Positions 1-8,109 of a DNA stretch of 64,000 nucleotides are shown here, one piece after another. The notes under the pieces are model-generated. The model saw nothing but the letters and a program-made list of their open reading frames with translations. It had not been told where the DNA came from and did no database searches. Source of the DNA: JADGGM01 sp035277485 (GTDB lineage Bacteria > Gemmatimonadota > Gemmatimonadetes > Gemmatimonadales > Gemmatimonadaceae); assembly GCA_035277485.1 (NCBI GenBank), contig DATEKK010000095.1, positions 1 through 64,000 on the forward strand, given 5' to 3'. The position numbers and the translations under genes were made by a program. Positions within the stretch are counted from its first letter, which is position 1. Each line of letters begins with the position of its first letter.

Positions 1-633
1 GGCGTCCTAACGGACCACTCGGTCGTGTGCTGGGGCAGCAACAGCGACGGGCAGTTGGGCGATGGCACGACGCGGTCTACGGCCGTACCCGTTCGTGTCG
101 CGAGCGACGCGAAGTTCGCGAGCGTAACTGTCGGCGGCAGCCATACCTGCGCCGTCGCGATGGACGGGCGAGGCTATTGTTGGGGCAGCAATCGGCTCGG
201 AGAGCTCGGCGCGGGCGATGACGATCGCGAGCACGATGTGCCGACGCCGATCGCCGGTGGCATGCGATTTCTCACATTGTCGGCGAACGGCGACAACGGC
301 ACGTGCGGCCTAACCGTGGCGCACACACTCCTGTGCTGGGGGATGGCGCAATACAACGTCGTCGACTCGTCGCAAGCCCGGGACCGATGCACGAGCAAAG
401 ACGGCGACGCGATGCGATGTGCACGACGCCCTGTTCCCGAGAGCGCGGATCGCCTGTTCGTGCTTCTCGGTCGATCACTGGGCGCCGCCATGTGCGCGCT
501 CGACGTTCAGGGCCTGGCGTTCTGCTGGGGATTTGGAAGCGGCAATGGAAGCATTCATCATTGCGACGAGCTGCCGACGCCAACGCTCGTCGGCGACGGA
601 CCGATCTGCGCCGAACGAGTACGGGTCGATTAA
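1..633 (+). CDS. RCC1-repeat protein, C-terminal part (5' end outside window)
   Basis: The reading frame is open from the first base of the window, so the start lies upstream; the stop is TAA at 631-633. The visible 210 residues carry at least four RCC1-like (Regulator of Chromosome Condensation) blades with the recurring pattern HTCAV...G..YCWGSN..GQLG. The paired Cys residues in each blade (TC..., YCWG, LCWG, FCWG) are typical of secreted bacterial RCC1-repeat proteins, where they probably form disulfides. Such proteins fold as beta-propellers and usually act outside the cell in binding. No catalytic motif is visible. The last blade is irregular and rich in single Cys residues. A ligand cannot be named from sequence. 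Confidence 0.75.
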   Translation, partial: GVLTDHSVVCWGSNSDGQLGDGTTRSTAVPVRVASDAKFASVTVGGSHTCAVAMDGRGYCWGSNRLGELGAGDDDREHDVPTPIAGGMRFLTLSANGDNGTCGLTVAHTLLCWGMAQYNVVDSSQARDRCTSKDGDAMRCARRPVPESADRLFVLLGRSLGAAMCALDVQGLAFCWGFGSGNGSIHHCDELPTPTLVGDGPICAERVRVD

Positions 634-760
634 CGTCACGTGCGATCGGCTGGCAGACGATGCGCAACGCACTCAGCCATCGGAAGAAGTTCTCGGCCGT
701 CTGTGGTTAGCAGCCGACACCCAGAACCGACACCATCACCCTTGAGCCCGAATGCAAGAC

Positions 761-792
761 GCCCCGCCTAACGACCTATCGTCAGGCGGGGC
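761..792. terminator. Hairpin terminator after tRNA-Ile / RCC1 gene
   Basis: A 13-bp stem with one mismatch: arms at 761-773 and 780-792 flank the loop ACCTAT. It lies between the RCC1-repeat gene (plus strand) and tRNA-Ile (minus strand), so it can end transcription from both sides. There is no long T run. One arm contains the overrepresented GCCTAAC word. Confidence 0.55.
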
Positions 793-808
793 AACGTGTT
801 CGCTTCCA

Positions 809-882
<74 letters not shown>

Positions 883-900
883 CACACAGGAACCCGAAAA

Positions 901-928
901 CTAATAGAAGCCCCGCCCCGAGTGTAAG
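901..928 (-). promoter_or_regulatory. Probable promoter of tRNA-Ile
   Basis: On the minus strand there is a -35-like CTTACA (923-928), a 16-nt spacer and a -10-like TATTAG (901-906), 18 nt before the mature tRNA 5' end. Both hexamers deviate from the sigma-70 consensus, but spacing and distance fit. Confidence 0.45.
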
Positions 929-1146
929 CGCCGACACGCACCCCATGCACTCGGCCTCATCACAGAAACCGCCCCCACGCCCCACGCTCCGCTCTCCCGC
1001 CCTGACTGAACGGTTAGCCACCAACGAATTTCTCTACGCGCGCCGCCTACTCCCCACGCACCCTCGCTCCTACTATCTACCGTCCGCACGGCAGCACCCG
1101 CTGCCCCCAGTCGAAGCACGACGTTCGGCAGGATCGCTCGCTCCGC

Positions 1147-1254
1147 CGGAGCCTGCGACAAAGGCACCCCCGCCGAAAGACGGGTCCGCAAAGCCCCGAG
1201 GCTACCGCGCTCGCCCACGCACCACCGCGAGCCGCCATGCCAGTCGAGCCGCCG
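1147..1254 (+). promoter_or_regulatory. Cyclic di-GMP-I (GEMM) riboswitch
   Basis: This leader matches the GEMM-I core in order. ACAAAGGCA (1158-1166) is followed by a hairpin capped by GAAA, then CCGCAAAGCC (from about 1186), GAGGCTACCG, a P3-like stem GCTCGC/GCGAGC, and the closing block ATGCCAG-TCGAGCC-GCCG (about 1238-1253). The element ends 24 nt before the GTG start of the lectin-like lipoprotein and just before its GGAG ribosome binding site (1265-1268), so control is probably at translation initiation. The first riboswitch strand reads ACCCC where the family usually has AAACC. A second, cleaner copy lies at 45964-46062. The rest of the 395-base gene-free stretch 883-1277 shows only the tRNA promoter. 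Confidence 0.85.
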
Positions 1255-1277
1255 ATCGCACCCCGGAGAAGCCATCC

Positions 1278-2984
1278 GTGCGCATCCGTCGCTCATCCAT
1301 GAGCGTCGCCGCGGCCGTCCTGGGCCTCGCCCTCGCGGCCTGCAACGACTCACCCACCGCCCCGAAAGACCGCCCCCTCTCGCTCGATCCCGTCGTCGTC
1401 ACCGCCACCTCTGTGTTAGGCACCACGGGCACCATCGCGTCCCGCAACGCAACCGGCAAGTGCATCGATGCGTCGAAGGGCAGCGCCACCGTTTCCGCGC
1501 CCACCCTGCTCGAGCCGTGCAGCAGCACCGCCGCCGCCCAACAGTTCACGTGGCAATCCACCGGCAACGTCTCGACCTTCGGCGGCAAGATGTGCCTCAC
1601 CGACAAAGGCGCCCAAGGCATCACCTACGACCCGATCATCATCTATCCGTGCCGCAACACCACCGCGCAGCACTGGGCGCTCAACAGCTCGGGAGAAATC
1701 GTCGGCATCAACGGCAAGTGCATCAGCGTCCTGCACGCGGCGACCACGAGCGGCTCCGCAATCATTCTGTATCCCTGCCAGAACGGGCCGAGCCAGGAAT
1801 GGAATGTCAACGGCACGTCGTCGACCAGCACATCGACACTCTCCATCTCCAAGGCCAGCGGCGACAAACAAGTCGCAACGTACGGTGCCCTCGTCGCCAA
1901 TCCGCTCGTCGTGACAGTCCGCAAATCCAACGGCACCCTCGCGTCCGGCGTCACCGTCACATGGTCCGCTACCGATGGCTCGGTCAGCGCCACCAGCACG
2001 ACGACCAACTCCTCCGGCCAGGCGCACGTCTCGTTCCGCGTGAGCCCAACGTTCTTCATCTCGACAGCCACCGCAACAGCAGGCGGCGCGTCCGTCACCT
2101 TCACCGCGAACGGCAACGGCACGCCCGACCTGAAGGGCCGACAGATCTTCCCCTCCTCGAGCCCGTGGAACACCGACATCTCCACCGCGTCCGTCGATCC
2201 GAATTCCGCGGCGCTCATCTCCAGCTGCGGCAGCGGCAACCAGCTGCACCCGGATTTCGGCACCGTCTGGAACGGCGCGCCTAACGGAATCCCGCTCATT
2301 GTCGTCCACAGCACGCAGCCCAAGGTACCCATCACCTTCCGCTACGCCACCCAGAGCGATCCGGGCCCGTACCCGCTCCCGCCTAACACACCGGTCCAGG
2401 GCGGCCTCACGAGCACGGGCGACCGCCATACGCTCGTCGTCGACTGGGAAGACTGGCGATCGTACGAAGTGTTCTCCGCCTACCCACAATCCGACGGCAG
2501 TTGGAAGGCCGGCTCGGGCGCGATCTTCAACCTCACGCTGGGCACCACGCGCCCCGCCGGCTGGACCTCCGCCGACGCCGCAGGTACGCCGATGGTCCCG
2601 GAGATGGTCCGCTACGATGAGGCCGTGCTCCGCAAAGTCATCTCGCACGCGCTGCACATCAGCTGCAACAAAACGCGCTGGGCCTACGTCGCTCCCGCCC
2701 GGCACGCCGCCGGCGATGGCACGAGCACGAGCCTGCCGCCCATGGGCATGCGCGTCCGCCTCAAGAAGTCCGTCGACATCTCCGGCTTCTCGGCAACCAA
2801 CCAGGTGATCCTGCGCGCGCTCCAACACTACGGCGCATTCGTCGCCGACGACGGCGTGGGCTTCATGCTCGCCGGCGTCCCCGACCCGCGCTGGAACGAC
2901 ACCGACCTGCACCAGCTCACCAAGCTGACGGGTGCCAACTTCGAGGTCGTGAAGATGGGACCGGTCACGAACGTTTCGCCGTAA
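1278..2984 (+). CDS. Secreted lipoprotein: ricin-type lectin + Ig-like domain + conserved C-terminal domain
   Basis: I start at GTG 1278, with GGAG at 1265-1268 just after the c-di-GMP riboswitch. The frame stays open further upstream, but that stretch is low-complexity and covers the riboswitch. The 568-aa product has a lipoprotein signal ending LALAAC (Cys 22). Residues about 50-175 form a ricin B-type beta-trefoil with QFTW, QHWAL and QEWNV repeats and paired Cys. Residues about 180-275 look like a Big_1 Ig-like domain. The last 290 residues form a conserved unit (PSSSPWNTDI, LHPDFGTVWNG, DPGPYPLPPN, LPPMGMRVRL) that I recall from secreted proteins of unknown function. A surface, carbohydrate-binding role controlled by c-di-GMP is an inference. 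A hairpin terminator follows. Confidence 0.85.
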   Translation: MRIRRSSMSVAAAVLGLALAACNDSPTAPKDRPLSLDPVVVTATSVLGTTGTIASRNATGKCIDASKGSATVSAPTLLEPCSSTAAAQQFTWQSTGNVSTFGGKMCLTDKGAQGITYDPIIIYPCRNTTAQHWALNSSGEIVGINGKCISVLHAATTSGSAIILYPCQNGPSQEWNVNGTSSTSTSTLSISKASGDKQVATYGALVANPLVVTVRKSNGTLASGVTVTWSATDGSVSATSTTTNSSGQAHVSFRVSPTFFISTATATAGGASVTFTANGNGTPDLKGRQIFPSSSPWNTDISTASVDPNSAALISSCGSGNQLHPDFGTVWNGAPNGIPLIVVHSTQPKVPITFRYATQSDPGPYPLPPNTPVQGGLTSTGDRHTLVVDWEDWRSYEVFSAYPQSDGSWKAGSGAIFNLTLGTTRPAGWTSADAAGTPMVPEMVRYDEAVLRKVISHALHISCNKTRWAYVAPARHAAGDGTSTSLPPMGMRVRLKKSVDISGFSATNQVILRALQHYGAFVADDGVGFMLAGVPDPRWNDTDLHQLTKLTGANFEVVKMGPVTNVSP

Positions 2985-3005
2985 GGCGGACGAGTCCGCC
3001 TGAAA

Positions 3006-3045
3006 CACGAACGGTTCACGATGAGTCAATCGTGAACCGTTCGTG
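3006..3045. terminator. Perfect 16-bp hairpin between convergent genes
   Basis: Arms 3006-3021 and 3030-3045 are perfect inverted repeats (CACGAACGGTTCACGA and its complement) around the loop TGAGTCAA. It follows the lectin-like gene and faces the end of the acidic-protein gene on the other strand. There is no T run, so it may act in both directions or as an mRNA-protecting hairpin. Confidence 0.65.
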
Positions 3046-3094
3046 CATCGAGCCCAACGGCGCGCCGCCCCTCCACACGCCCGCCTAACGGCCG

Positions 3095-3427
3095 TCAATC
3101 CTCGTATCGATGGTGCCCGCCCCCCGGCTTGGGACGCTGCTCCTCGGCGTCGTCGTACTCGTCGTCGAGGTCCACGAGATCGTCGTCGAACTCGTCTAGA
3201 TCCTCGTCGTCGTCATCATCCTCGTCCTCATCGTCGTCGTCATCATCGTCATCGTCGTCGTCGAGCTCGTCCTCGAAATCGTCATCGTCGTCGAACTCGA
3301 GATCGTCGTCATCCGCATCGACCTCATCATCGTCCAGCTCATCGTCATCCAGCGCGTCCTCGTCGAGGTCGTCGTTGTTGCGCCCGCGGAATTGCGCCGC
3401 GTCCAACGACTCGAACTCGTCCAACAT
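3095..3427 (-). CDS. Extremely acidic Asp/Glu-rich small protein
   Basis: The 110-aa product is mostly Asp and Glu, with an uninterrupted run of 11 Asp near the middle and a short basic, Gly/His-containing tail (RPKPGGGHHRYED). No fold or family can be assigned; it should be disordered and very negatively charged. The start is ATG at 3427 with a GGAG ribosome binding site 9 nt upstream, and it sits 24 bp after typA, so the two are probably cotranscribed. The coding DNA is a degenerate GAC/GAT/GAG triplet repeat prone to slippage. The opposite strand has a Ser-rich open frame that is only its mirror. Expression is likely but function is unknown. Confidence 0.6.
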   Translation of the reverse strand: MLDEFESLDAAQFRGRNNDDLDEDALDDDELDDDEVDADDDDLEFDDDDDFEDELDDDDDDDDDDDEDEDDDDDEDLDEFDDDLVDLDDEYDDAEEQRPKPGGGHHRYED

Positions 3428-3451
3428 GACCCGGATCTCCGTGAGGGTGAA

Positions 3452-5287
3452 TTACAGAGAGGCGCGTTCGCGCTTCTCTTGCCGCGACAATTTCTTTCTA
3501 TCGTTCGCGCTCAGATATCGTTTGCGCAATCGAATCGAAGCGGGCGTCACTTCGATCAGTTCGTCTTCCTCGATGTACTCCAACCCGCCTTCCAAAGTCA
3601 ACTCCCGCGGCGGCTCGAGCTGAATGTTCTCATCGCTAGCCGTCGTCCGCATGTTCGTCAACTTTTTTTCCTTCGTCGGATTCACGTCCATGTCACCGGG
3701 ACGTGAATTCTCTCCAACAATCATCCCCTCGTACACCGGTGTGCCCGGACCGATGAACAACGTCGAGCGTTCCTGCAGATTGAACAGCCCGAACGCAACC
3801 GCCACCCCACCCTCCATACTCACCAACACGCCGCGATTGCGCCCGGACAACGGACCCGCCCACTGACCGTATTCGAGAAACCGATGATGGAGGATTCCTG
3901 TTCCGCGCGTATCAGTAAGAAATTCCGAGCGGTACCCAAATAATCCGCGCGCCGGAATCCGATACACCAACCGTACCAATCCCTGTCCCGGATTTTTCAT
4001 CTCCAACATCTCAGCACGACGCGGGCCCAGCTTTTCGATCACGGCGCCCAGGAATTCCTCGGGCACGTCAATGCTCAACTCCTCATACGGCTCCAATCGT
4101 TCCCCGTTGGGACCTTGCCTTGTGATCACGCGCGGACGCGACACCTGAAACTCATATCCCTCCCGTCGCATCGTCTCCATGAGAATCGAGAGATGCAGCT
4201 CGCCGCGTCCGCTCACGGTCCACGTGTCGGTGTTGTCCGTGTCCTCGACACGCAACGCGACGTTGCGCTCCAGCTCCTTGTACAACCGCTCGCGTACTTG
4301 GCGCGACGTGACAAATCGTCCCTCCTTGCCCGCGAACGGCGAATTGTTCACGATGAAGTCGACCGAAATCGTCGGCTCCTCCACCGCGATACCCGCGAGG
4401 CGGTCCGGATGCTCCACGTCGGTTACCGTAAGGCCGATCTCCACGCCTTCCAGTCCCGCCAGCGCGACGATTTCTCCCGTCGGGGCTTGAGCGAGCTCCA
4501 CACGCTCGAGTCCCTCGAATCCGAAGAGCTTGGTGACGCGTGCGCGTTCCTGAGGTCGTGATGGCTCGAGCGGGAGCAACGCCACTTCGTCGCCTACGCG
4601 TACCGTGCCTCGTTCGATGCGGCCAATCCCCAATCGGCCGAGGTACGGCGAATGGTCGATGGTGGAGATCAACATTTGGAACGGCCCCTGCGAGTCGCCG
4701 GGAGGAGCGGGCACGTGCGACACGATGGACTCGAACAGCGGGGTGAGATCCGTGGCCGGGACGTCCAAGTCCATCGTCGCGGTGCCGTATCGCGCGGAGG
4801 CGTACACCACGGGCGCATCGAGTTGCTCGTCGTCGGCTTCGAGCTCGATGAAGAGATCCAGAACTTCGTCGTGCACCCTGAGTGGATCGGCACCGGGTCG
4901 ATCGATCTTGTTGATGACGACGATCGGTGTTCTACCCAAGGCGAGCGCTTTGCGCAGGACGAAGCGGGTTTGCGGCATGGGTCCGTCGAACGCGTCCACC
5001 ACGAGCAGGACGCCGTCCACCATTCTTAGAATTCTCTCGACTTCGCCACCAAAGTCAGCGTGACCCGGAGTATCGACGATATTGATCTTGACGTCTCGCC
5101 ACCGAACGGAAGTATTCTTGGCAAGGATGGTGATGCCACGTTCTCTCTCCAGCGGATTCGAATCCAGGACACGTTCCTGGACGACTTGGTTCTCGCGGAA
5201 CGCTCCCGCTTGGCGCAGCATCTTGTCGACCAATGTGGTTTTGCCGTGGTCGACGTGAGCAATGATGGCAATGTTACGAATGAGCAT
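3452..5287 (-). CDS. typA: Ribosome-associated GTPase TypA/BipA
   Basis: Full-length (611 aa) translational GTPase of the EF-G-like TypA/BipA family, a cytoplasmic ribosome-binding factor used in large-subunit assembly and stress adaptation. The G motifs are intact: AHVDHGKT (10-17), RGITI (50-54), DTPGH (72-76), NKID (126-129) and SARYG. The domain II beta-barrel, EF-G III/V-like domains and the TypA-specific C-terminus (ending ANDRKKLSRQEKRERASL) follow. Translation starts at ATG 5287. A TATAGT box ends 8 nt before the start, and a perfect palindrome lies at 5310-5330, where a -35 element would be, so expression may be regulated there. The acidic small protein follows by 24 bp. Confidence 0.97.
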   Translation of the reverse strand: MLIRNIAIIAHVDHGKTTLVDKMLRQAGAFRENQVVQERVLDSNPLERERGITILAKNTSVRWRDVKINIVDTPGHADFGGEVERILRMVDGVLLVVDAFDGPMPQTRFVLRKALALGRTPIVVINKIDRPGADPLRVHDEVLDLFIELEADDEQLDAPVVYASARYGTATMDLDVPATDLTPLFESIVSHVPAPPGDSQGPFQMLISTIDHSPYLGRLGIGRIERGTVRVGDEVALLPLEPSRPQERARVTKLFGFEGLERVELAQAPTGEIVALAGLEGVEIGLTVTDVEHPDRLAGIAVEEPTISVDFIVNNSPFAGKEGRFVTSRQVRERLYKELERNVALRVEDTDNTDTWTVSGRGELHLSILMETMRREGYEFQVSRPRVITRQGPNGERLEPYEELSIDVPEEFLGAVIEKLGPRRAEMLEMKNPGQGLVRLVYRIPARGLFGYRSEFLTDTRGTGILHHRFLEYGQWAGPLSGRNRGVLVSMEGGVAVAFGLFNLQERSTLFIGPGTPVYEGMIVGENSRPGDMDVNPTKEKKLTNMRTTASDENIQLEPPRELTLEGGLEYIEEDELIEVTPASIRLRKRYLSANDRKKLSRQEKRERASL

Positions 5288-5295
5288 AGCCGTTA

Positions 5296-5330
5296 ACTAT
5301 ATCCGGGCCGAGCGCTGTGAAACAGCGCTC
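5296..5330 (-). promoter_or_regulatory. typA promoter box with overlapping palindrome
   Basis: On the minus strand TATAGT (5296-5301) ends 8 nt before the typA ATG, so transcription would begin close to the start codon. Just upstream, 5310-5330 is a perfect palindrome (GAGCGCTGT GAA ACAGCGCTC) covering the usual -35 position. This could be a repressor or activator operator. It is also within reach of the divergent gene at 5432. Confidence 0.45.
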
Positions 5331-5431
5331 GGTTCCAACGAGACGGGCGCGTTCGCAAGACGCGCGCGTGTGGCGCCGCGCTCGAGCCGGTGCGGCGCAG
5401 GCGATCGGCTGACCTCTTTCACGGAGGACAC

Positions 5432-5845
5432 ATGGAGCAGAACGACGCCAAAGAAAACGAGTATCCCCGCGGGCGCGGCTACGGCAACGACTATATGCGT
5501 GGCGGCGAGGTATTCGGCGGCTACGGATACCAGGAGCGCGACGAGTACGTCCGCCCGCGGGGATCGGCAGGAGATGACGGCGAGTGGCCGGTGGATGCAC
5601 CAGAGCCGGGCGATGGCGACGCGTTTCCGCAGGACGAGCGCGCGGGCGGATGGGACGTACCGCAGGAGGTCGCGGCGACGCTGCACCCCGACGGCGTGTC
5701 CACGGACGGCGCGGTATCAGACGCGAACAGCGCTCCAGTTCCGCAGATCGAACACACCTTCGGCGACACCGGCGGCAACCGGATGCACTCGAAGAGTTAT
5801 TACGTGACGCAGGCGCAGTTACAGCAGAGAATCCTGAAGAGCTAG
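5432..5845 (+). CDS. Hydrophilic Gly/Asp-rich hypothetical protein
   Basis: I choose ATG 5432 because GGAGG (5423-5427) lies 4 nt before it; the longer in-frame option would put this site inside the gene. The 137-aa product has no signal peptide or membrane segment. The first half is rich in Gly, Tyr, Arg and Asp (NEYPRGRGYGNDYMRGGE), the middle is acidic and Pro-rich, and the last 25 residues look ordered (HSKSYYVTQAQLQQRILKS). I do not recognise the family. It is transcribed divergently from typA across a 144-bp gap and ends at a hairpin cluster shared with the convergent pilT-like gene. It is probably a real, lineage-specific protein. Confidence 0.6.
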   Translation: MEQNDAKENEYPRGRGYGNDYMRGGEVFGGYGYQERDEYVRPRGSAGDDGEWPVDAPEPGDGDAFPQDERAGGWDVPQEVAATLHPDGVSTDGAVSDANSAPVPQIEHTFGDTGGNRMHSKSYYVTQAQLQQRILKS

Positions 5846-5911
5846 GGAAGCGCGGCGCGCGTTGCGCGCCGCTTCGGGAAGCGCTGCGCTTGGGGAACCG
5901 GCGCGCTTCCC
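5846..5911. terminator. Nested G+C-rich hairpins between convergent genes
   Basis: A 9-bp stem GCGGCGCGC/GCGCGCCGC (5852-5860 and 5864-5872, loop GTT) sits inside outer GGGAAGCGC...GCGCTTCCC pairing. It lies between the ends of two convergent genes, so a two-way terminator role fits. The GGGAAGCGCTGCGCT word in it recurs in the foldback element near 19.5 kb. Confidence 0.5.
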
Positions 5912-7549
5912 TTACCGTCCGGCATTCGCCGGACGCGTCCCCGGCTGCTTCAATCCGCCGTCCGCCTTCACCGCCGCCGAGCTTCCCGTGCCGCCGCTCG
6001 CGGCGTTCAGGTCGCCCTCGAGGAAGCTCGTGTCGTGGTTGCGCGCCTTGAGCATGCTGGCGAAGCCGTGCTTGTCGCTCGCTTTGACGTACGCTTCGCG
6101 CGGCTCGACGAGATGATTGTCCACCAGGTCGATCAACGCATCGTTGAGCGTCACCATGCCTAACCGCTTCGACGTCTGCAGAATGGACGGGATCTGGAAC
6201 GTCTTGCCTTCGCGGATCAGATTCGAGATCGCGGGAATCGTGAGCAGCACTTCGCGCGCGGCCACTCGGCCCCCGCCGACTTTCTTGCACAGCACCTGCG
6301 AGATCACGCCGCGCAGCGACTCGGAGAGCATCACGCGGATCTGCGCCTGACGGTCGGGCGGGAACTGGTCGATCAAACGGTCCACCGTGCTCACCGCGCT
6401 CGTCGTGTGCAGCGTGCCGAACACCAGGTGACCGGTTTCGGCCGTCTCGATCGCGATCGACACCGTCTCGAGGTCGCGCAGCTCACCCACGAGAATGATG
6501 TCCGGGTCCTCGCGCAGTGCGGCGCGCAGCGCGTGCTTGAACGACTGCGTGTGGAGTCCCACCTGGCGCTGCGTGATGATGCACTGCTTGTTCTGGTGCA
6601 CGAACTCGATCGGGTCCTCGATCGTGACCACGTGATCCGAGCGCGACCGATTGACGAGGTCGATGAGCGCGCACAGCGTGGTCGACTTGCCGGAGCCCGT
6701 TGGGCCGGTGACCAGCACGAGGCCGCGCGGCAAGTGACACAGCCGCTGCACCTCTTCCGTTAGGCCGAGCTCGTCGGCGGTGACCACGCGGGCGGGGATG
6801 ACGCGGAACACCGCGGCCGCGCCGCGGCGGTCGCGCAGCGCGTTGCACCGGAAGCGCGCCAGCCCCTCGATCTCGTACGCGAAGTCCGTGTCGTTGATGC
6901 TCTCGTACTCGCGCCGGTTCCGGTCCGGCATGAGCGCCAGCATCATCCCCTCGAGCGTCGCGTTGTCGAGCGGCGCTTTTCCCTCGATGCGCGACATCTC
7001 GCCGTGCAGACGCAGAATGGGCGGCTCGCTCACGCGCAGGTGCAAGTCGGACGCGCCGCGCGTCACCAACTGCTCGAGCAGATAGTGGATCTCGCGGCGG
7101 ATCTCGTCGGGCACCTGCGGCGCTCCCTGGTGCTCGTCGACCGCGATCGCCGTGGCGCCGCTCGTGCGCAATTCCGGCATTGCCGGCGCGCGTTGGGCGG
7201 GCTCCTGGGCGGCTTCCGTTGGGCGAGCAGGAGCAGCCGGCGCGGCCTGGGTCTGCGGCCGAATCTCCACCGATTGTCCCGTTGGGCCCGCGGCCACGCG
7301 CACGTCGTACACCACGTTGTCGTAGGTGTAGGCGAACGATGCGTCCGCGCCTGCGCCCACGGCGTCGCGCGCGTCGGGCGGCGCCACCTCGAGCAGCACC
7401 GTGCGCAGTTGGGCGGCGCGTAACGGCTGCTTGGTAACGGGACGCGCGACGTTCGCGATCGACATCCGCGCGACGTCGTCCGCGACGAGCGTCAGCACGT
7501 CGGCGTGGCTCGTGACCATTGCGGCGAGGAACCGATCCAGATAGGCCAT
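5912..7549 (-). CDS. PilT-like type IV pilus retraction ATPase with N-terminal extension
   Basis: The last 400 residues are a GspE/PilT-type secretion ATPase: PAS-like N-domain (about 145-240), Walker A GPTGSGKST (about 282-290), Asp box (TIEDPIEF), Walker B with DIILVGELRD (about 351) and His box (GTLHTTSA). The sequence resembles PilT/PilU retraction motors more than PilB. PilT proteins are about 345 aa; this one is 545 aa, with about 140 extra N-terminal residues, including an Ala/Pro linker, that I cannot assign. I start at ATG 7549, in the arrangement TGA-C-ATG with the upstream gene; a start 21 bp earlier would overlap that gene. No pilin or assembly genes are in the window. Confidence 0.85.
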   Translation of the reverse strand: MAYLDRFLAAMVTSHADVLTLVADDVARMSIANVARPVTKQPLRAAQLRTVLLEVAPPDARDAVGAGADASFAYTYDNVVYDVRVAAGPTGQSVEIRPQTQAAPAAPARPTEAAQEPAQRAPAMPELRTSGATAIAVDEHQGAPQVPDEIRREIHYLLEQLVTRGASDLHLRVSEPPILRLHGEMSRIEGKAPLDNATLEGMMLALMPDRNRREYESINDTDFAYEIEGLARFRCNALRDRRGAAAVFRVIPARVVTADELGLTEEVQRLCHLPRGLVLVTGPTGSGKSTTLCALIDLVNRSRSDHVVTIEDPIEFVHQNKQCIITQRQVGLHTQSFKHALRAALREDPDIILVGELRDLETVSIAIETAETGHLVFGTLHTTSAVSTVDRLIDQFPPDRQAQIRVMLSESLRGVISQVLCKKVGGGRVAAREVLLTIPAISNLIREGKTFQIPSILQTSKRLGMVTLNDALIDLVDNHLVEPREAYVKASDKHGFASMLKARNHDTSFLEGDLNAASGGTGSSAAVKADGGLKQPGTRPANAGR

Positions 7550-7550
7550 G

Positions 7551-8015
7551 TCAGTCCAACGGGCGTACACATTCGATCATCGCGCGATTCACGAGGCGCA
7601 CGCCCTGATCGGTGTACAGCGTGAGGAATGTCTGATCGCAGTCGTTCAGATAGTCGAGCAGGCGCGGGCGGTCGGCGCGAACCTCGAGCCGCATCGAGCC
7701 GAAGTGCGAGATGCCGCCGGCGAGCGTGATCTGCAGCAGCGACATCGGCGCGGATCCACGGATCTCGTCGGGGTCGTCGGCCAGGGGGAGGCCGGCCACT
7801 TCGACGATGCGCGCCTTGCACATGAGAAGAACTTCACCGCTCGTGAGCTCGATCGGGAAAAACGCGTCCGAATCGTTGAACACGGCCACCGGATCGAGCT
7901 GCCCGGCGTGGCCTAACAGCGGAGCCGGCACGAAGATCCGCCCCTCCACCACCTCGCCCCCGATGAGCGTGAGGGTCACCTCCAGGCGCTCTTTTGCGAT
8001 CCGATATGTGTCCAC
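7551..8015 (-). CDS. Conserved hypothetical protein coupled to pilT-like gene
   Basis: The 154-aa product (start taken at GTG 8015) begins VDTYRIAKERLEVTLTLIGG and alternates short beta-rich segments; there is no signal peptide or membrane helix. The TGA stop is 1 bp before the ATG of the PilT-like ATPase, so the pair are almost certainly translationally coupled. The frame stays open upstream to 8252, but that part mirrors the cation efflux gene on the same strand and is not credible. No clear ribosome binding site was found, so the start could be a few codons off. I do not recognise the family; context hints at pilus or motility function, which is inference only. Confidence 0.6.
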   Translation of the reverse strand: MDTYRIAKERLEVTLTLIGGEVVEGRIFVPAPLLGHAGQLDPVAVFNDSDAFFPIELTSGEVLLMCKARIVEVAGLPLADDPDEIRGSAPMSLLQITLAGGISHFGSMRLEVRADRPRLLDYLNDCDQTFLTLYTDQGVRLVNRAMIECVRPLD

Positions 8016-8109
8016 GGCGGAGTTCAAGGCGGGACCAGCGCTTGAGAGAGCAGTGAGAGGACGATGAGAGACGCGCCACCGTGAGCGGGAGTCACGGTGG
8101 AAGTCCCGG

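Noticed and set aside
945..1277. In-frame N-terminal extension of the lectin-like lipoprotein
   Set aside because: It is low-complexity, lacks a signal, covers the c-di-GMP riboswitch, and would bury the GGAG site and lipoprotein signal at 1278.
1416..3098. 560-codon open frame on the minus strand opposite the lectin-like gene
   Set aside because: Mirror frame of a G+C-rich gene; composition is Arg/Ala/Gly-rich with no domain, and the plus-strand gene has signal, domains and a ribosome binding site.
3129..3623. Serine-repeat open frame on the plus strand
   Set aside because: It is the complement of the Asp/Glu repeat gene and runs into typA antisense; no ribosome binding site.
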